A stretch of 64,000 nucleotides of DNA. It comes from Corallincola platygyrae (lineage in GTDB: Bacteria; Pseudomonadota; Gammaproteobacteria; Enterobacterales; Neiellaceae). The notes under the pieces were generated by a model. The model did no database searches and was not told the origin of the DNA. It saw only the letters and a program-made list of their open reading frames with translations. The position numbers were made by a program, and so were the translations under genes. Positions 53,611 through 62,612 of this stretch are shown here, in pieces (position 1 is the first letter of the stretch; the number at the start of each line of letters is the position of its first letter). The DNA lies in assembly GCF_039544265.1 (NCBI RefSeq), contig NZ_BAABLI010000032.1:31837-95836 (forward strand), given 5' to 3'.

Positions 53611-54696
53611 ATGTATTGGTGGTTGCGTTGGGCGAATTTACGCCTCAATCAACATCTGCGCTCACTCACCTGGCCGGCTCTTGCCGGCCTTGTCGTTGGT
53701 CACGCAGTCATTTCTTATGTTCTGTTGTCTCTGTCTGGAGAGACAGCCCTGACAGAACAAATCAGTCGTTATGTCTATTGGTTCATGGTCACCATATCTA
53801 CCGTGGGCTACGGCGATTATTCACCTCAGTCCGAAGTAGGTATGTGGGTGGTTACCTTATGGGTTATTCCCACGGGGTTAGGACTTTTCGGCGCCTTTAT
53901 CGGCAAATTAGCAACAACTATCTCGCTAATGTGGGAGCAAACAATGAAAGGCGAACGGGATTTCAGTCATCTGTCTGACCATATCGTGTTACTGGGTTGG
54001 ACACCGACTCATACTTTGAAAATCATCGAGCTGATATTGGGTGATACAAAGCGCCAAAAGCGCCAGATTCTACTCTGCGTTAGAGAGGAGATGGACCACC
54101 CCTGCCCTGAAATTATCGATGTCAGCTTTGTAAGGGTTGATAGTTTCAGTGAACCTGAAGCGTTACAGCGAACGGGTATTGAACATGCAGCAAAAGTTAT
54201 CATCGATGGTGAAACAGATGAAGAGACGTTGGCCATCGCACTGAGCGTAGGCGCAGCGACAGATGCTAGCGTCACCCATGTGTGTGCCTATTTTCAGAGC
54301 GAGTCCATTGCCAAACTGGTAGAGACCGCCTATCCACACATCGAGGTGAGCACAGCTCGAGAAGCGGAATTGCTGACCCGCTCAATGCAGGATCCTGGCT
54401 CAAGCAGAGTTTTCGAACAGTTGATGAATACCTTGGATGGTGCCACTCAGTTTTCGTTAACTGTCCCAGACAATAGGTCAACCACCCGTTTTGACAAACT
54501 TTTTGTCTATTTCAAAAAGCAGCATCAAGCCACGGTGATTGCCGTTGCCGACCATGAGACGGCGGGCGCAGTAGAGATGAACCCTTCACTGGAATCTGAG
54601 GTAAAAGCCGGCACCACACTTTATTACATTGCCCAGTCGAGAATCACCGAATCTGATGTCGACTGGGATGCAGTAAGCAATACGGAGGTTGCATGA
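53611..54696 (+). CDS. Two-span potassium channel with RCK domain
   Basis: The 361-aa product has TM1 (LTWPALAGLVVGHAVISYVLL, about 20-42), a pore with STVGYGDYSP (filter near 69-74) and TM2 (VTLWVIPTGLGLFGAFIGKLA). A cytosolic RCK/TrkA-N-like domain begins HIVLLGWTPTHTLKIIELIL near residue 128 and ends with a C-terminal TrkA-C-like part. It should form a ligand-gated K+ channel. It sits between yjfJ and yjfK homologues, a position with no channel in E. coli; its stop overlaps the next start (ATGA). Confidence 0.85.
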   Translation: MYWWLRWANLRLNQHLRSLTWPALAGLVVGHAVISYVLLSLSGETALTEQISRYVYWFMVTISTVGYGDYSPQSEVGMWVVTLWVIPTGLGLFGAFIGKLATTISLMWEQTMKGERDFSHLSDHIVLLGWTPTHTLKIIELILGDTKRQKRQILLCVREEMDHPCPEIIDVSFVRVDSFSEPEALQRTGIEHAAKVIIDGETDEETLAIALSVGAATDASVTHVCAYFQSESIAKLVETAYPHIEVSTAREAELLTRSMQDPGSSRVFEQLMNTLDGATQFSLTVPDNRSTTRFDKLFVYFKKQHQATVIAVADHETAGAVEMNPSLESEVKAGTTLYYIAQSRITESDVDWDAVSNTEVA

Positions 54697-55343
54697 GTTT
54701 TTTTAAGAATTTGTTTGGCAAAAAAGAAGAGCCTGAAAAACTCCCAACAAAAGGCTTGTACGGACTTCACCTAGGCTGTGCAGTTGAACTTAGTTCGCTC
54801 GATTTCAGGATCCTCGGAGAAGAGCTTCGATTGAGCTTCCCTGGTGAGACGCAATTGGTAGAAGCAATAAGTCGCACCTCGCTGGGTGCTGGCTCCTACA
54901 TGCTTCGCTATTACACCAGCGACGATGCAATTATTCAGATCAACTATTCCGGCGATGAGTCAGAACAGAACGTGGAAGACGTACTGCTGTTTGTTTATGA
55001 CAAGAGCCGTTCAATAGCTACTGAAAATGAGTGGAACAAAGTCATCAGTGCCGACTTCATTGGTTCAGCAAGCCAGGACTACCGGGAGCGCAATTATCAT
55101 CGCGCCTTCTTCGATGAGAGTGAAGAGAATGTCCCGCCAGTAGCCATGACAGAGCAAGTTGAAAATAAAGCTGGCGAAAAATACACCGTCGATAACTTCT
55201 GTATGCTTTATGAGCGTGAGATCAACGACGATGTTAGCGAATTACTGTTGATTAATGCCGAAGAGAGTGGTGAAAATGAACGACTACTTAGCTACGCATT
55301 GGGCGTTCATTTATCGCCATCGCAGTTTAATGTGATCAGCTAG
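54693..55343 (+). CDS. yjfK: DUF2491-family protein (YjfK-like)
   Basis: The 216-aa acidic soluble protein starts MSFFKNLFGKKEEPEKLP, a short amphipathic head, then GLYGLHLGCAVELSSLDFRIL and a long region matching YjfK (DUF2491), ending in the LLSYALGVHLSPSQFNVI segment. The start overlaps the channel stop, so the two are translationally coupled. The function of the family is unknown; cluster membership suggests a role with the PspA homologue at the membrane. Confidence 0.8.
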   Translation: MSFFKNLFGKKEEPEKLPTKGLYGLHLGCAVELSSLDFRILGEELRLSFPGETQLVEAISRTSLGAGSYMLRYYTSDDAIIQINYSGDESEQNVEDVLLFVYDKSRSIATENEWNKVISADFIGSASQDYRERNYHRAFFDESEENVPPVAMTEQVENKAGEKYTVDNFCMLYEREINDDVSELLLINAEESGENERLLSYALGVHLSPSQFNVIS

Positions 55344-55399
55344 GGCCTGTTTACTGAAGTGACACCAAGCTGACGGTATAAATATAGGAAGTAAAAACA

Positions 55400-55804
55400 A
55401 TGATCATGGAATCCCTTCAAGGCTTACCCGCCTTTGCTCTCTACTTCGTTAGTGGCTATGTGATGATTCTTCTATTCACAGCCATTTACACCAAGATCAC
55501 ACCACACTGTGAATGGTCGCTCATGCGCGAGAATAACAGTGCTGCGGCAGTGGCGTTTGGACTCACTGTTGTTGGATTTACTATTCCGGTTGCCAGTGCC
55601 GCAATAAATTCTGTTGGGCTTCTGGATTTCATCATCTGGGGTGGCGTAGCCATGGTGACGCAATTGCTCACGTACTTCACCGTTCGCTTCTACATGCCTA
55701 AGTTAACCGAGCGTCTGACAGCAAACGAACTGCCAGCAGGCGTTTTCCTCGGCTGTTGTGCGTTAGCGACCGGGATCCTGAACGCTGCCTGTATGACATA
55801 CTAA
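55400..55804 (+). CDS. yjfL: DUF350-family membrane protein (YjfL-like)
   Basis: The 134-aa product has four spans (about residues 10-30, 48-68, 75-95 and 108-130) and typical DUF350 features (NNSAAAVAFGLTVVGFTIPVASAAINS, LPAGVFLGCCALATGILNAACMTY). DUF350 is a small inner-membrane protein, often in PspA-type neighbourhoods. It precedes the DUF1190 lipoprotein by 11 bp. Confidence 0.85.
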   Translation: MIMESLQGLPAFALYFVSGYVMILLFTAIYTKITPHCEWSLMRENNSAAAVAFGLTVVGFTIPVASAAINSVGLLDFIIWGGVAMVTQLLTYFTVRFYMPKLTERLTANELPAGVFLGCCALATGILNAACMTY

Positions 55805-55815
55805 GGAGCGTCACA

Positions 55816-56409
55816 ATGAAACGTTCCCAAGCAGTCAAACTTACCCTAATGGGGTTGGCAGGCGGTGTAGTTACCGGCTGTAGTGAACCTCAAGAGCAGA
55901 TTGTTACCTTCAAAGACATTGAAGACTGTGTTGATAGCAATCTGTTCGAAGCAGAAGATTGTGTTTACCAATATGAGAAAGCAGTTGCAGCCCATCAGCT
56001 AGAAGCCCCCAGATATAGCAGCCGCTTTGCCTGTGAACAGGATTTTGGTCAAAACTACTGCGCGTCAACACGCAATGGCAGCTTCTGGCAGCCATTTATG
56101 GCTGGCTACATGATGTCGGTAATCGCGCGTGGCGTAAGTGATGCTATCTACTATCGCAGTGCCTACTCTCGGCCCTTGTATCGTTCTCGTGACGACTGGG
56201 GCATGTATCGAACCAGCAGTAACTATCCCATAGGCAGTTATGGCAGCAGTGGCAAAATGACCAACCTGCCCCGGTCAATTATGACCACGGTGCCGAACAA
56301 CTCTGGAACGATTAAGAAGTCTGGCGGCCAATACGGGAAAAAGGCGCCAACAATTAAGCGCGGTGGATTTGGTTCAAAATCTGCAGCTCGAGGTGGCTGG
56401 GGTAGTTAA
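55816..56409 (+). CDS. yjfM: DUF1190-family lipoprotein (YjfM-like)
   Basis: The 197-aa product starts at the ATG at 55816 (AAGGAG just upstream), with a lipoprotein-type signal MKRSQAVKLTLMGLAGGVVTGC (Cys22). The body has DCVDSNLFEAEDCVYQYEKAVAAHQLEAPRY and FACEQDFGQNYC with paired Cys, then a Gly/Ser/Arg-rich low-complexity tail ending RGGWGS, as in YjfM/YgiB (DUF1190). An earlier frame start at 55756 lies inside the DUF350 gene. It ends 2 bp before the ATP-grasp gene. Confidence 0.85.
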   Translation: MKRSQAVKLTLMGLAGGVVTGCSEPQEQIVTFKDIEDCVDSNLFEAEDCVYQYEKAVAAHQLEAPRYSSRFACEQDFGQNYCASTRNGSFWQPFMAGYMMSVIARGVSDAIYYRSAYSRPLYRSRDDWGMYRTSSNYPIGSYGSSGKMTNLPRSIMTTVPNNSGTIKKSGGQYGKKAPTIKRGGFGSKSAARGGWGS

Positions 56410-56411
56410 GC

Positions 56412-57569
56412 TTGCTACGTATCAAATCAGCGCCTCGCGCCAACCTGCTAGAGCGCGCGAACCAATACGGGTTTGACTTTCATACTATTGATGGCGAACC
56501 CTATTGGGATGAGACTCACTATTACCAGTTCACACTCCGTCAAATCGAAGATGATCTGGAAGATCCTACCAACGAGTTGGAACAGCTTTGTCTCGACTTG
56601 GTCGGAGACATAGTTCGTGACGAACACCTGCTCGCTAAACTCAAGGTGCCAAGCTCCCAATGGCACCATATCCTTGATTCCTGGCGTTCCAAAGAACCAA
56701 GCCTTTATGGACGTATGGATTTCGCCTACAACGGTCAGGGGCCTGCCAAACTACTTGAATACAATGCCGATACACCCACCTCAATCTATGAAGCCGCTTT
56801 TTTCCAATGGATATGGCTTGAAGACCAGGTAGACACCGGGATTGTATGGCGCGGTGCAGACCAGTTTAACTCTATTCAGGAGAAGCTGATCGCTCGCATG
56901 GCGGAAGTTTCGCCTGACGGTGAGATCCATTTCGCATGTTGCAGGGACTCTGTCGAAGACCGAGCAACCGTTGAGTATTTAGAGGATTGCGCACGCCAAG
57001 CCGGATTGACTACCAAGTTTTTGTATGTAGAAGAGATCGGGCTCAATACCAACAAACAGTTCACCGATCTACAGGATTTCGAAATCAGCTGCCTGTTCAA
57101 ACTCTATCCCTGGGAGTGGATGTTTGACGATCCATTCAGCGAATACCTGGCGAAATCGAAAACGCGATTTATCGAACCAGCCTGGAAAGCATTGCTGAGC
57201 AACAAAGGCATTCTTCCTTTACTTTGGCAACGTCACAAAGGCCATCCCAATCTTTTGCCTTCCTATTTTGAAGGGGAAGAGCAGGCAGACCTGGGCCATA
57301 GTTATTGCCGTAAACCCCTGTTTAGCCGCGAAGGTGCGAACATCTCTCTCGTCAGGCCAAATCAACCTTTGCTTGAAGTGGGTGGAGAATATGGAGGCGA
57401 GGGATATATAGTGCAGGGGCTCAGCCCCCTACCCCGATTTGAGGAAAGCTTCACTCTCATAGGTAGTTGGGTTATCGGTCATCAAGCTGCTGGACTAACG
57501 ATTCGAGAGGACAACAGCTTGATAACCAAAGACACCAGCCGTTTTGTGCCGCACATCATCGTTGGTTAG
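56412..57569 (+). CDS. yjfC: Glutathionylspermidine-synthase-like ATP-grasp ligase (YjfC-like)
   Basis: The 385-aa product has the synthetase (ATP-grasp) domain of the GSP synthase family: YGRMDFAYNGQGPAKLLEYNADTPTSIYEAAFFQW (residues about 98-133), ACCRDSVEDRATVEYLEDCARQAG, and late KPLFSREGANISL (ATP binding). It lacks the N-terminal amidase domain of E. coli Gss and matches YjfC/YgiC length. These proteins probably join a carboxylate to an amine; the substrate is unknown. It begins TTG, 2 bp after the DUF1190 stop, as the last gene of the cluster. Confidence 0.88.
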   Translation: MLRIKSAPRANLLERANQYGFDFHTIDGEPYWDETHYYQFTLRQIEDDLEDPTNELEQLCLDLVGDIVRDEHLLAKLKVPSSQWHHILDSWRSKEPSLYGRMDFAYNGQGPAKLLEYNADTPTSIYEAAFFQWIWLEDQVDTGIVWRGADQFNSIQEKLIARMAEVSPDGEIHFACCRDSVEDRATVEYLEDCARQAGLTTKFLYVEEIGLNTNKQFTDLQDFEISCLFKLYPWEWMFDDPFSEYLAKSKTRFIEPAWKALLSNKGILPLLWQRHKGHPNLLPSYFEGEEQADLGHSYCRKPLFSREGANISLVRPNQPLLEVGGEYGGEGYIVQGLSPLPRFEESFTLIGSWVIGHQAAGLTIREDNSLITKDTSRFVPHIIVG

Positions 57570-57626
57570 CGCAGTCAATTAGTGCGGCTTCTCACCATGA
57601 AAGTATGTCGGTCTGAATAGAGGCCG

Positions 57627-58820
57627 TTAAGCCTTGTCTGTGGCCAAACGATTCAACCTGGCGTGACGGGTCTCTTCCCCTGCTTTCGGGCTATCAGGTA
57701 TTAACTGGCTCAATATCAGTGAGCCCCCCGCCAGTGCTGCGCCAATAAAGAATACGGCCGCAGGCATAGTTAACCAAACCAATCCCAACAGCACAGGCAA
57801 CACAACAGCCGCGATATGGTTTATGGTAAAGCTCACGCCAGCAGTCGATGCGATATCCTCGGGCGATGCGATCTTTTGGAAGTAAGTGCGAATGGCAATA
57901 GCAAAAGCGAAAAACAGATGGTCAACGACATATAACACGGCCGCAATTTCGCTGCTCTCAACCAGACCGTAACTGACAAAAACCAGCACTAAGCCAACGT
58001 ATTCAATGGTCAGTGCACGACGTTCGCCAATCTTGCCTATCCATTTACCAATTTTTGCCGCAAAGAAAAGATTGAAAAAGTGATTAAACAGGAACAACAA
58101 AGCGATTTGACCGGCGCTATAACCAAATTTTTCGACCATTAAGAAGCCGGCGAACACAACAAATATCTGTCTTCTGGCGCCGGAGAAAAAAGTCAGCAGG
58201 TAATACAGCCAGTAGCGACGTTTGAGGATGATCTTCTTATGTTGCTGTGGGCCGTGGGAAAATGACGGGAATGCTAACCATAACAATACGCCCAATCCCA
58301 TAGTCACGGCGCCAAACAATAGATATACCCATTTAAATTCAATCTGAAGCTGGTCAAGTAACAGCCAGACACCGCCAAACGAAATTACCGCTGCCGCCCC
58401 CTTCACCGCCATGGCCTTGCCCATAAAGTGGGCAGCTTGGTCTTTAGGAAGCCACTGTAATGTGAGTGATTGATTAATTGTTTCTAGGTAATGAAAACCA
58501 ATAGACATCAGCACTGTGGTGGCATACAAGCCCACGGCTGAAGGGAAAAACCCGGTAAGTGCAACCCCAACACCAAGCAACACCAATGACACTACTGCGA
58601 AACGTTGCTCTCGAATTAGCAGCAATACAAACACCACTGTAAATGCCAGGAACCCCGGCACTTCACGCAGGCTCTGAAGGATACCTATCTCTTTACCGGT
58701 AAAAGACGCTGCTTCGATAACAAAGTTGTTCAGCAGTGCCATCCAGGTAGAAAATGCCACCGGCATGGCGAAGGCTATCAATAGAAGAAAGTTTTGAGGT
58801 GTAGAAAATCGGGTAAACAT
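57627..58820 (-). CDS. MFS transporter
   Basis: The 397-aa product has 12 predicted spans and MFS-type periodicity (FLLLIAFAMPVAFSTWMALLNNFVIEA, LREVPGFLAFTVVFVLLLIREQR, LYATTVLMSIGFHYLETINQSL). The central loop is short and basic (SHGPQQHKKIILKRRYW), and the C-terminal tail is charged. It probably exports or imports a small metabolite; no substrate clue. It lies 67 bp downstream of the M50-type gene on the same strand. Confidence 0.8.
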   Translation of the reverse strand: MFTRFSTPQNFLLLIAFAMPVAFSTWMALLNNFVIEAASFTGKEIGILQSLREVPGFLAFTVVFVLLLIREQRFAVVSLVLLGVGVALTGFFPSAVGLYATTVLMSIGFHYLETINQSLTLQWLPKDQAAHFMGKAMAVKGAAAVISFGGVWLLLDQLQIEFKWVYLLFGAVTMGLGVLLWLAFPSFSHGPQQHKKIILKRRYWLYYLLTFFSGARRQIFVVFAGFLMVEKFGYSAGQIALLFLFNHFFNLFFAAKIGKWIGKIGERRALTIEYVGLVLVFVSYGLVESSEIAAVLYVVDHLFFAFAIAIRTYFQKIASPEDIASTAGVSFTINHIAAVVLPVLLGLVWLTMPAAVFFIGAALAGGSLILSQLIPDSPKAGEETRHARLNRLATDKA

Positions 58821-58887
58821 AGGAATGCCAGGCTGTGCCGAGGAAGATCATTCTAACAGCTATCGGCTACTCAAATAAGTCAGGCTC

Positions 58888-59547
58888 TCAGTGGTTAGAA
58901 CGCCAACGCCACATAAACAGCCTGACCATCAAAAACAGTGCCAGAGCGGTCCATACCAGTATCCACAATGTCGCTGGTACGCCTGTATGGCTGCGCAAAG
59001 CCACATGGTCACCTCGCTCGCCTAAAAATAGCAAGTAACTCGGACTGATTGCACTTTGCAACAACACAAAGAGAGTGATCACCTGCGACATAAATTGACA
59101 GACAGCCAGGTGGCGCCAGTAAAACAGCGCGACAAATACGGCAGCAATAAACAACATGATGCCAAAGGTAACGATATCCCGAGTGTAGAAGATGCCGGTC
59201 AGGACAAACACCCCAACTATGGTGAAATAGAGGTAGCGAAAGCTTATGTTCTTAGATGCCTTAGCCTGCAGCATAGCAAGGAGATAGGCGCTGAGGGACG
59301 CCCCCGCATAACCAGCAAAAGCGACCAGCGAAAACCATCCCCCACTTACCGTGGCAAGACCTGAACCATCAAGATGCAAAGCTATTGCGTGGACATTCCC
59401 GCCAGATAACAATGCAGCGAAAGCATGGCTGCCCTCATGCAACAGCGTTTCAATATACTTCAGAGGTGCCCGTATAAGTGGCAGCCAGATGATAGTGAAT
59501 GCGCAAATTAAGGAGAAAGTAAGGGACCAACGTCCAGACAGCTTCAC
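58888..59547 (-). CDS. M50-type membrane metalloprotease-like protein
   Basis: The 219-aa product has about six spans and a zinc-protease motif LLHEGSHAF (H37, E38, H41) at the end of the first span, typical of M50B-like site-2-protease relatives. The second zinc-ligand motif (NxxPxxxxDG) is not obvious, so activity is uncertain. The start is a GTG overlapping the sbcC stop (GTGA), so it is translationally coupled to the SbcCD operon. The neighbourhood gives no substrate. Confidence 0.7.
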   Translation of the reverse strand: MKLSGRWSLTFSLICAFTIIWLPLIRAPLKYIETLLHEGSHAFAALLSGGNVHAIALHLDGSGLATVSGGWFSLVAFAGYAGASLSAYLLAMLQAKASKNISFRYLYFTIVGVFVLTGIFYTRDIVTFGIMLFIAAVFVALFYWRHLAVCQFMSQVITLFVLLQSAISPSYLLFLGERGDHVALRSHTGVPATLWILVWTALALFLMVRLFMWRWRSNH

Positions 59548-62500
59548 AGTGTCACCATTTCTACTTTGCTTCCACGCTGTGTCGACTTGATATCCAACCG
59601 CATCGCCATCTGCTCTTTGAGTTCACTTACATGACTGATGATACCTATCATCCGCCCACTGCGCTGCAGATCGATCAGGGTACGAATAGCCAAATCCAGC
59701 GACTCAGGATCCAGGCTGCCAAAACCTTCATCGATAAACAAGGTATCCAGCTTTATGCCCCCGGCATACTCCTGGACTACGTCAGACACCCCTAACGCAA
59801 GCGCTAGTGCCGCCATAAAGCTCTCACCACCGGACAGCGTCGCCACACTGCGTGTTTTGCCGGTATAGGCATCTTCGACTTCCAACTCTAAGCCCGACGC
59901 TCGGTTGCCCTTGCTTCGGTCCTCTTTGCGAATAAGCTGATAACGCCCCTTACTCATGAGTTGCAGACGCTGAGAAGCCTGTATCAGTACATCATCAAGA
60001 AGCACACTCAATACAAAACGCTGCAGGCTGATTTTCTGCCCCGTCATACCATTAGCCACATCACTTAGGGTGCCATAAATTCGATACTGAGCTTCGATAT
60101 CAGCACTCTCTTGGTGAGCACGTTTTAAATCATTTGCGGTCTTTTCGAGGTGGGATAGACGTTGATGTAGCTGCTGCCATCTCCGCTCAGCTTCACTGAA
60201 CTGTGTTTGAGCATCACGAACCTGGATAGTCAGCATCTGCAGATCAGGCTCTACAATCCCTTCCAACTGCTGTTGAATATGCTGCTTTTGGGCTGTCAGC
60301 TCATGAATATTCTTCTGAAACGTTTCGATCTCAGTAGCAAGTATTTGCTGCTGCTCTGGTGCCATTCGCGCCGCTGAGAAAGCCTCTGAATGCTCGAAAG
60401 TGCTTTCATTGAGCGCCTGCGTCCATGCTTGCTGAGCGTTTTCAAGTTCGCCGTTCATTGCCAATTGCTGCTGTTCCAGATGCGCTAAGCGACTGGAGGC
60501 TTTATCCAGCTCTGACGTCACCCGCTGCTTATTCTCTGCTGCTGCCTCTAGTTGCTTCCTGAGTGTTTCAAGATTCTGTTTTAACTCAGCAATGCGCTGC
60601 TCAAGTGCACCTTCCGCCTTAAGCTCTTCCGGGAGCAGAGCCTCAAGACGCTGCTTCTCCGACATCAACAGCGCGGTCTGTTTTTGAGTTTCAGTTAACT
60701 CTACCTGCAAAGACGCAAGCTTCTCCTCAAGCCCTGCAATTAGTTCCCTTTCAACTTTTAGCGCTTCTGATTGTTGAAGGCTTTGTTGTTGGTATTGGTT
60801 CAGTTGATCAAGTTGATTGCTTAGTTGCTCAACTTTTTGCTGGATCTCATTCAGCGTTAAACTGGCACAGTCAGCGTCGGCCAGTTGGCTTAAAAGTGTT
60901 TGCTGTTGCTCTTTTAACTGCCGCCAGTGTTGTTGCAACTCCGCATGCTGCTTCTCTGCATCCAACAAGCGATTTTGCGAAGTATCTAGTACCTGCCTCG
61001 CCTGATCGACCTGAGCGCGTTCAACACGCGCGACTCCGTCCGGCAATTTCGCAGGTAAAGGGTGTTCTGTGCTGCCGCATACCGGACATGGCTGGAGCTC
61101 GTTTAACTGCTCTGCAAGCATCGCGGCCTGGCCCTGATGCCAATAAATCTCAAGCTGGGTAAGCGCCTGTTGGCACTCATCTCGATACACCGTTGCCTGT
61201 TGACGCAAAACGGCCGCTTGTTTGCCATTGGACTCTGCCGCAAGAAGCTTGTCGCTCAGCTCCTGGCTCTGTTTGGCAACCAACAGGTTGGCCTGCCATT
61301 GACTAAATGCTTGGTGAACACTGGGTTGAGACAGCAGTTGGTGTTGAAGCGACGCGTTTGAGTCTTCGAGTTTCTTAACCGCTTGTTTCTTTTTCTTTAT
61401 TTGCTTCTCAGCGTCGGTTAACGTGAGTTCCTGCCTTGATTGGAGAGATTGAGATTGAATAAGCTGGGCGCGGACGCTCGGCAATGCAGCAACATCCGAA
61501 GCACACTGTTCCAGATTCAACAGAGTTCGACTTAGCGGCTCTATCTGAAGAGCGTTAGTTTGCGCCTGCTCTAGTTTAGCTTCGGCACCTGCCAGCTTCT
61601 CTGTGAGAGATTGAACTTCTGCATAGCACTGCTGAATAGCCAGTTTGCCATCGTCGACATCTTTCTGTTTTATCTGTTGCAACTGGTAAGCGGGGGCAAG
61701 GCTATCAGCTTGTCTGGCAGACGCTAACGCCTGCTGTTTAGCATCCATCTCTGTCTGGCCAGCAACGAGTTGATTTAAAGCCTCAGTAACCTGCGCCAAA
61801 CGATGAAATTGCTGCTTTGTTTTCTCTGCTTCTTCCTGTTGCAGCTTGGCTTTATTCAGTTGCTTCTGTTTATCATTTTTAGCTGTTTCTGCTTGTTCAA
61901 GCGGCGCCTTCAGTTCCGAGACAAGCACTTGCAGCGCCTGCTCTGATTCGACATCGGCATTCTGAAGTATCCCTTCAATACGATGTTTTTGTGCCTCAGC
62001 CTCACGCCGAATGGCGCTGGCTTTTTGTTTCAGTCCCTCTTCAATACGCCGATAAATATGGGTCTGGAACAGTTGACCAAAAATCGCTTCCCGCTGTTTC
62101 GAATCGGCAAGCAGGAGCTCACGAAACTTCCCCTGCGGCAACACCATGACCTGCCGGAACTGCTCAACATTCAGCCCGGTTATTTCATGGATATGCTCGT
62201 TAACTTCGCCTACTTTTTTAGCCGCAATCAGTCGTTCATTTCCATCACTATCGAACTGCCACAGGTTAGCTTCAGCCCCTTGCAAAGTGGTGCCTTCACC
62301 TCGCGCTTTTGGTCTTAGCTGCTGAGGCCTACGTTGCACACGATATCGCTTGCCCGCAATTGAGAACTCTAACTCTAGCTCGGTGATCGTATCGGGATCT
62401 GCATAATCGCAACGCATCTGCCCCGCTTCACGTTCAGCGCCCGTGGTATGGCCATAGAGAGCGACACAAATGGCATCAAGGATCGTGCTTTTACCTGCGC

Positions 62501-62612
62501 CTGTTGCTCCGTTAATTAAGAACAGCGGGTTTTCGCCAAATGACTCAAATAGAACATCTTCTTTTGTGGCAAAAGGACCAAACGCTTGAATAGACAGGCG
62601 TAACGGCTTCAC
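59544..62612 (-). CDS. sbcC: SbcC, exonuclease subunit
   Basis: The 1022-aa product (1048 in E. coli) is an SMC/Rad50-type ATPase. An N-terminal Walker A GATGAGKSTILDAICVALYG (about 35-54) is followed by two long coiled coils. They flank the zinc hook CPVCGSTEHP (near residue 510), then Walker B LDTLFIDEGFGSLDP with the signature LSGGESFMAALALALG. With SbcD it cuts hairpin and palindromic DNA. The start is a GTG overlapping the sbcD stop by one base; both genes are one operon. Confidence 0.95.
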   Translation of the reverse strand: MKPLRLSIQAFGPFATKEDVLFESFGENPLFLINGATGAGKSTILDAICVALYGHTTGAEREAGQMRCDYADPDTITELELEFSIAGKRYRVQRRPQQLRPKARGEGTTLQGAEANLWQFDSDGNERLIAAKKVGEVNEHIHEITGLNVEQFRQVMVLPQGKFRELLLADSKQREAIFGQLFQTHIYRRIEEGLKQKASAIRREAEAQKHRIEGILQNADVESEQALQVLVSELKAPLEQAETAKNDKQKQLNKAKLQQEEAEKTKQQFHRLAQVTEALNQLVAGQTEMDAKQQALASARQADSLAPAYQLQQIKQKDVDDGKLAIQQCYAEVQSLTEKLAGAEAKLEQAQTNALQIEPLSRTLLNLEQCASDVAALPSVRAQLIQSQSLQSRQELTLTDAEKQIKKKKQAVKKLEDSNASLQHQLLSQPSVHQAFSQWQANLLVAKQSQELSDKLLAAESNGKQAAVLRQQATVYRDECQQALTQLEIYWHQGQAAMLAEQLNELQPCPVCGSTEHPLPAKLPDGVARVERAQVDQARQVLDTSQNRLLDAEKQHAELQQHWRQLKEQQQTLLSQLADADCASLTLNEIQQKVEQLSNQLDQLNQYQQQSLQQSEALKVERELIAGLEEKLASLQVELTETQKQTALLMSEKQRLEALLPEELKAEGALEQRIAELKQNLETLRKQLEAAAENKQRVTSELDKASSRLAHLEQQQLAMNGELENAQQAWTQALNESTFEHSEAFSAARMAPEQQQILATEIETFQKNIHELTAQKQHIQQQLEGIVEPDLQMLTIQVRDAQTQFSEAERRWQQLHQRLSHLEKTANDLKRAHQESADIEAQYRIYGTLSDVANGMTGQKISLQRFVLSVLLDDVLIQASQRLQLMSKGRYQLIRKEDRSKGNRASGLELEVEDAYTGKTRSVATLSGGESFMAALALALGVSDVVQEYAGGIKLDTLFIDEGFGSLDPESLDLAIRTLIDLQRSGRMIGIISHVSELKEQMAMRLDIKSTQRGSKVEMVTL

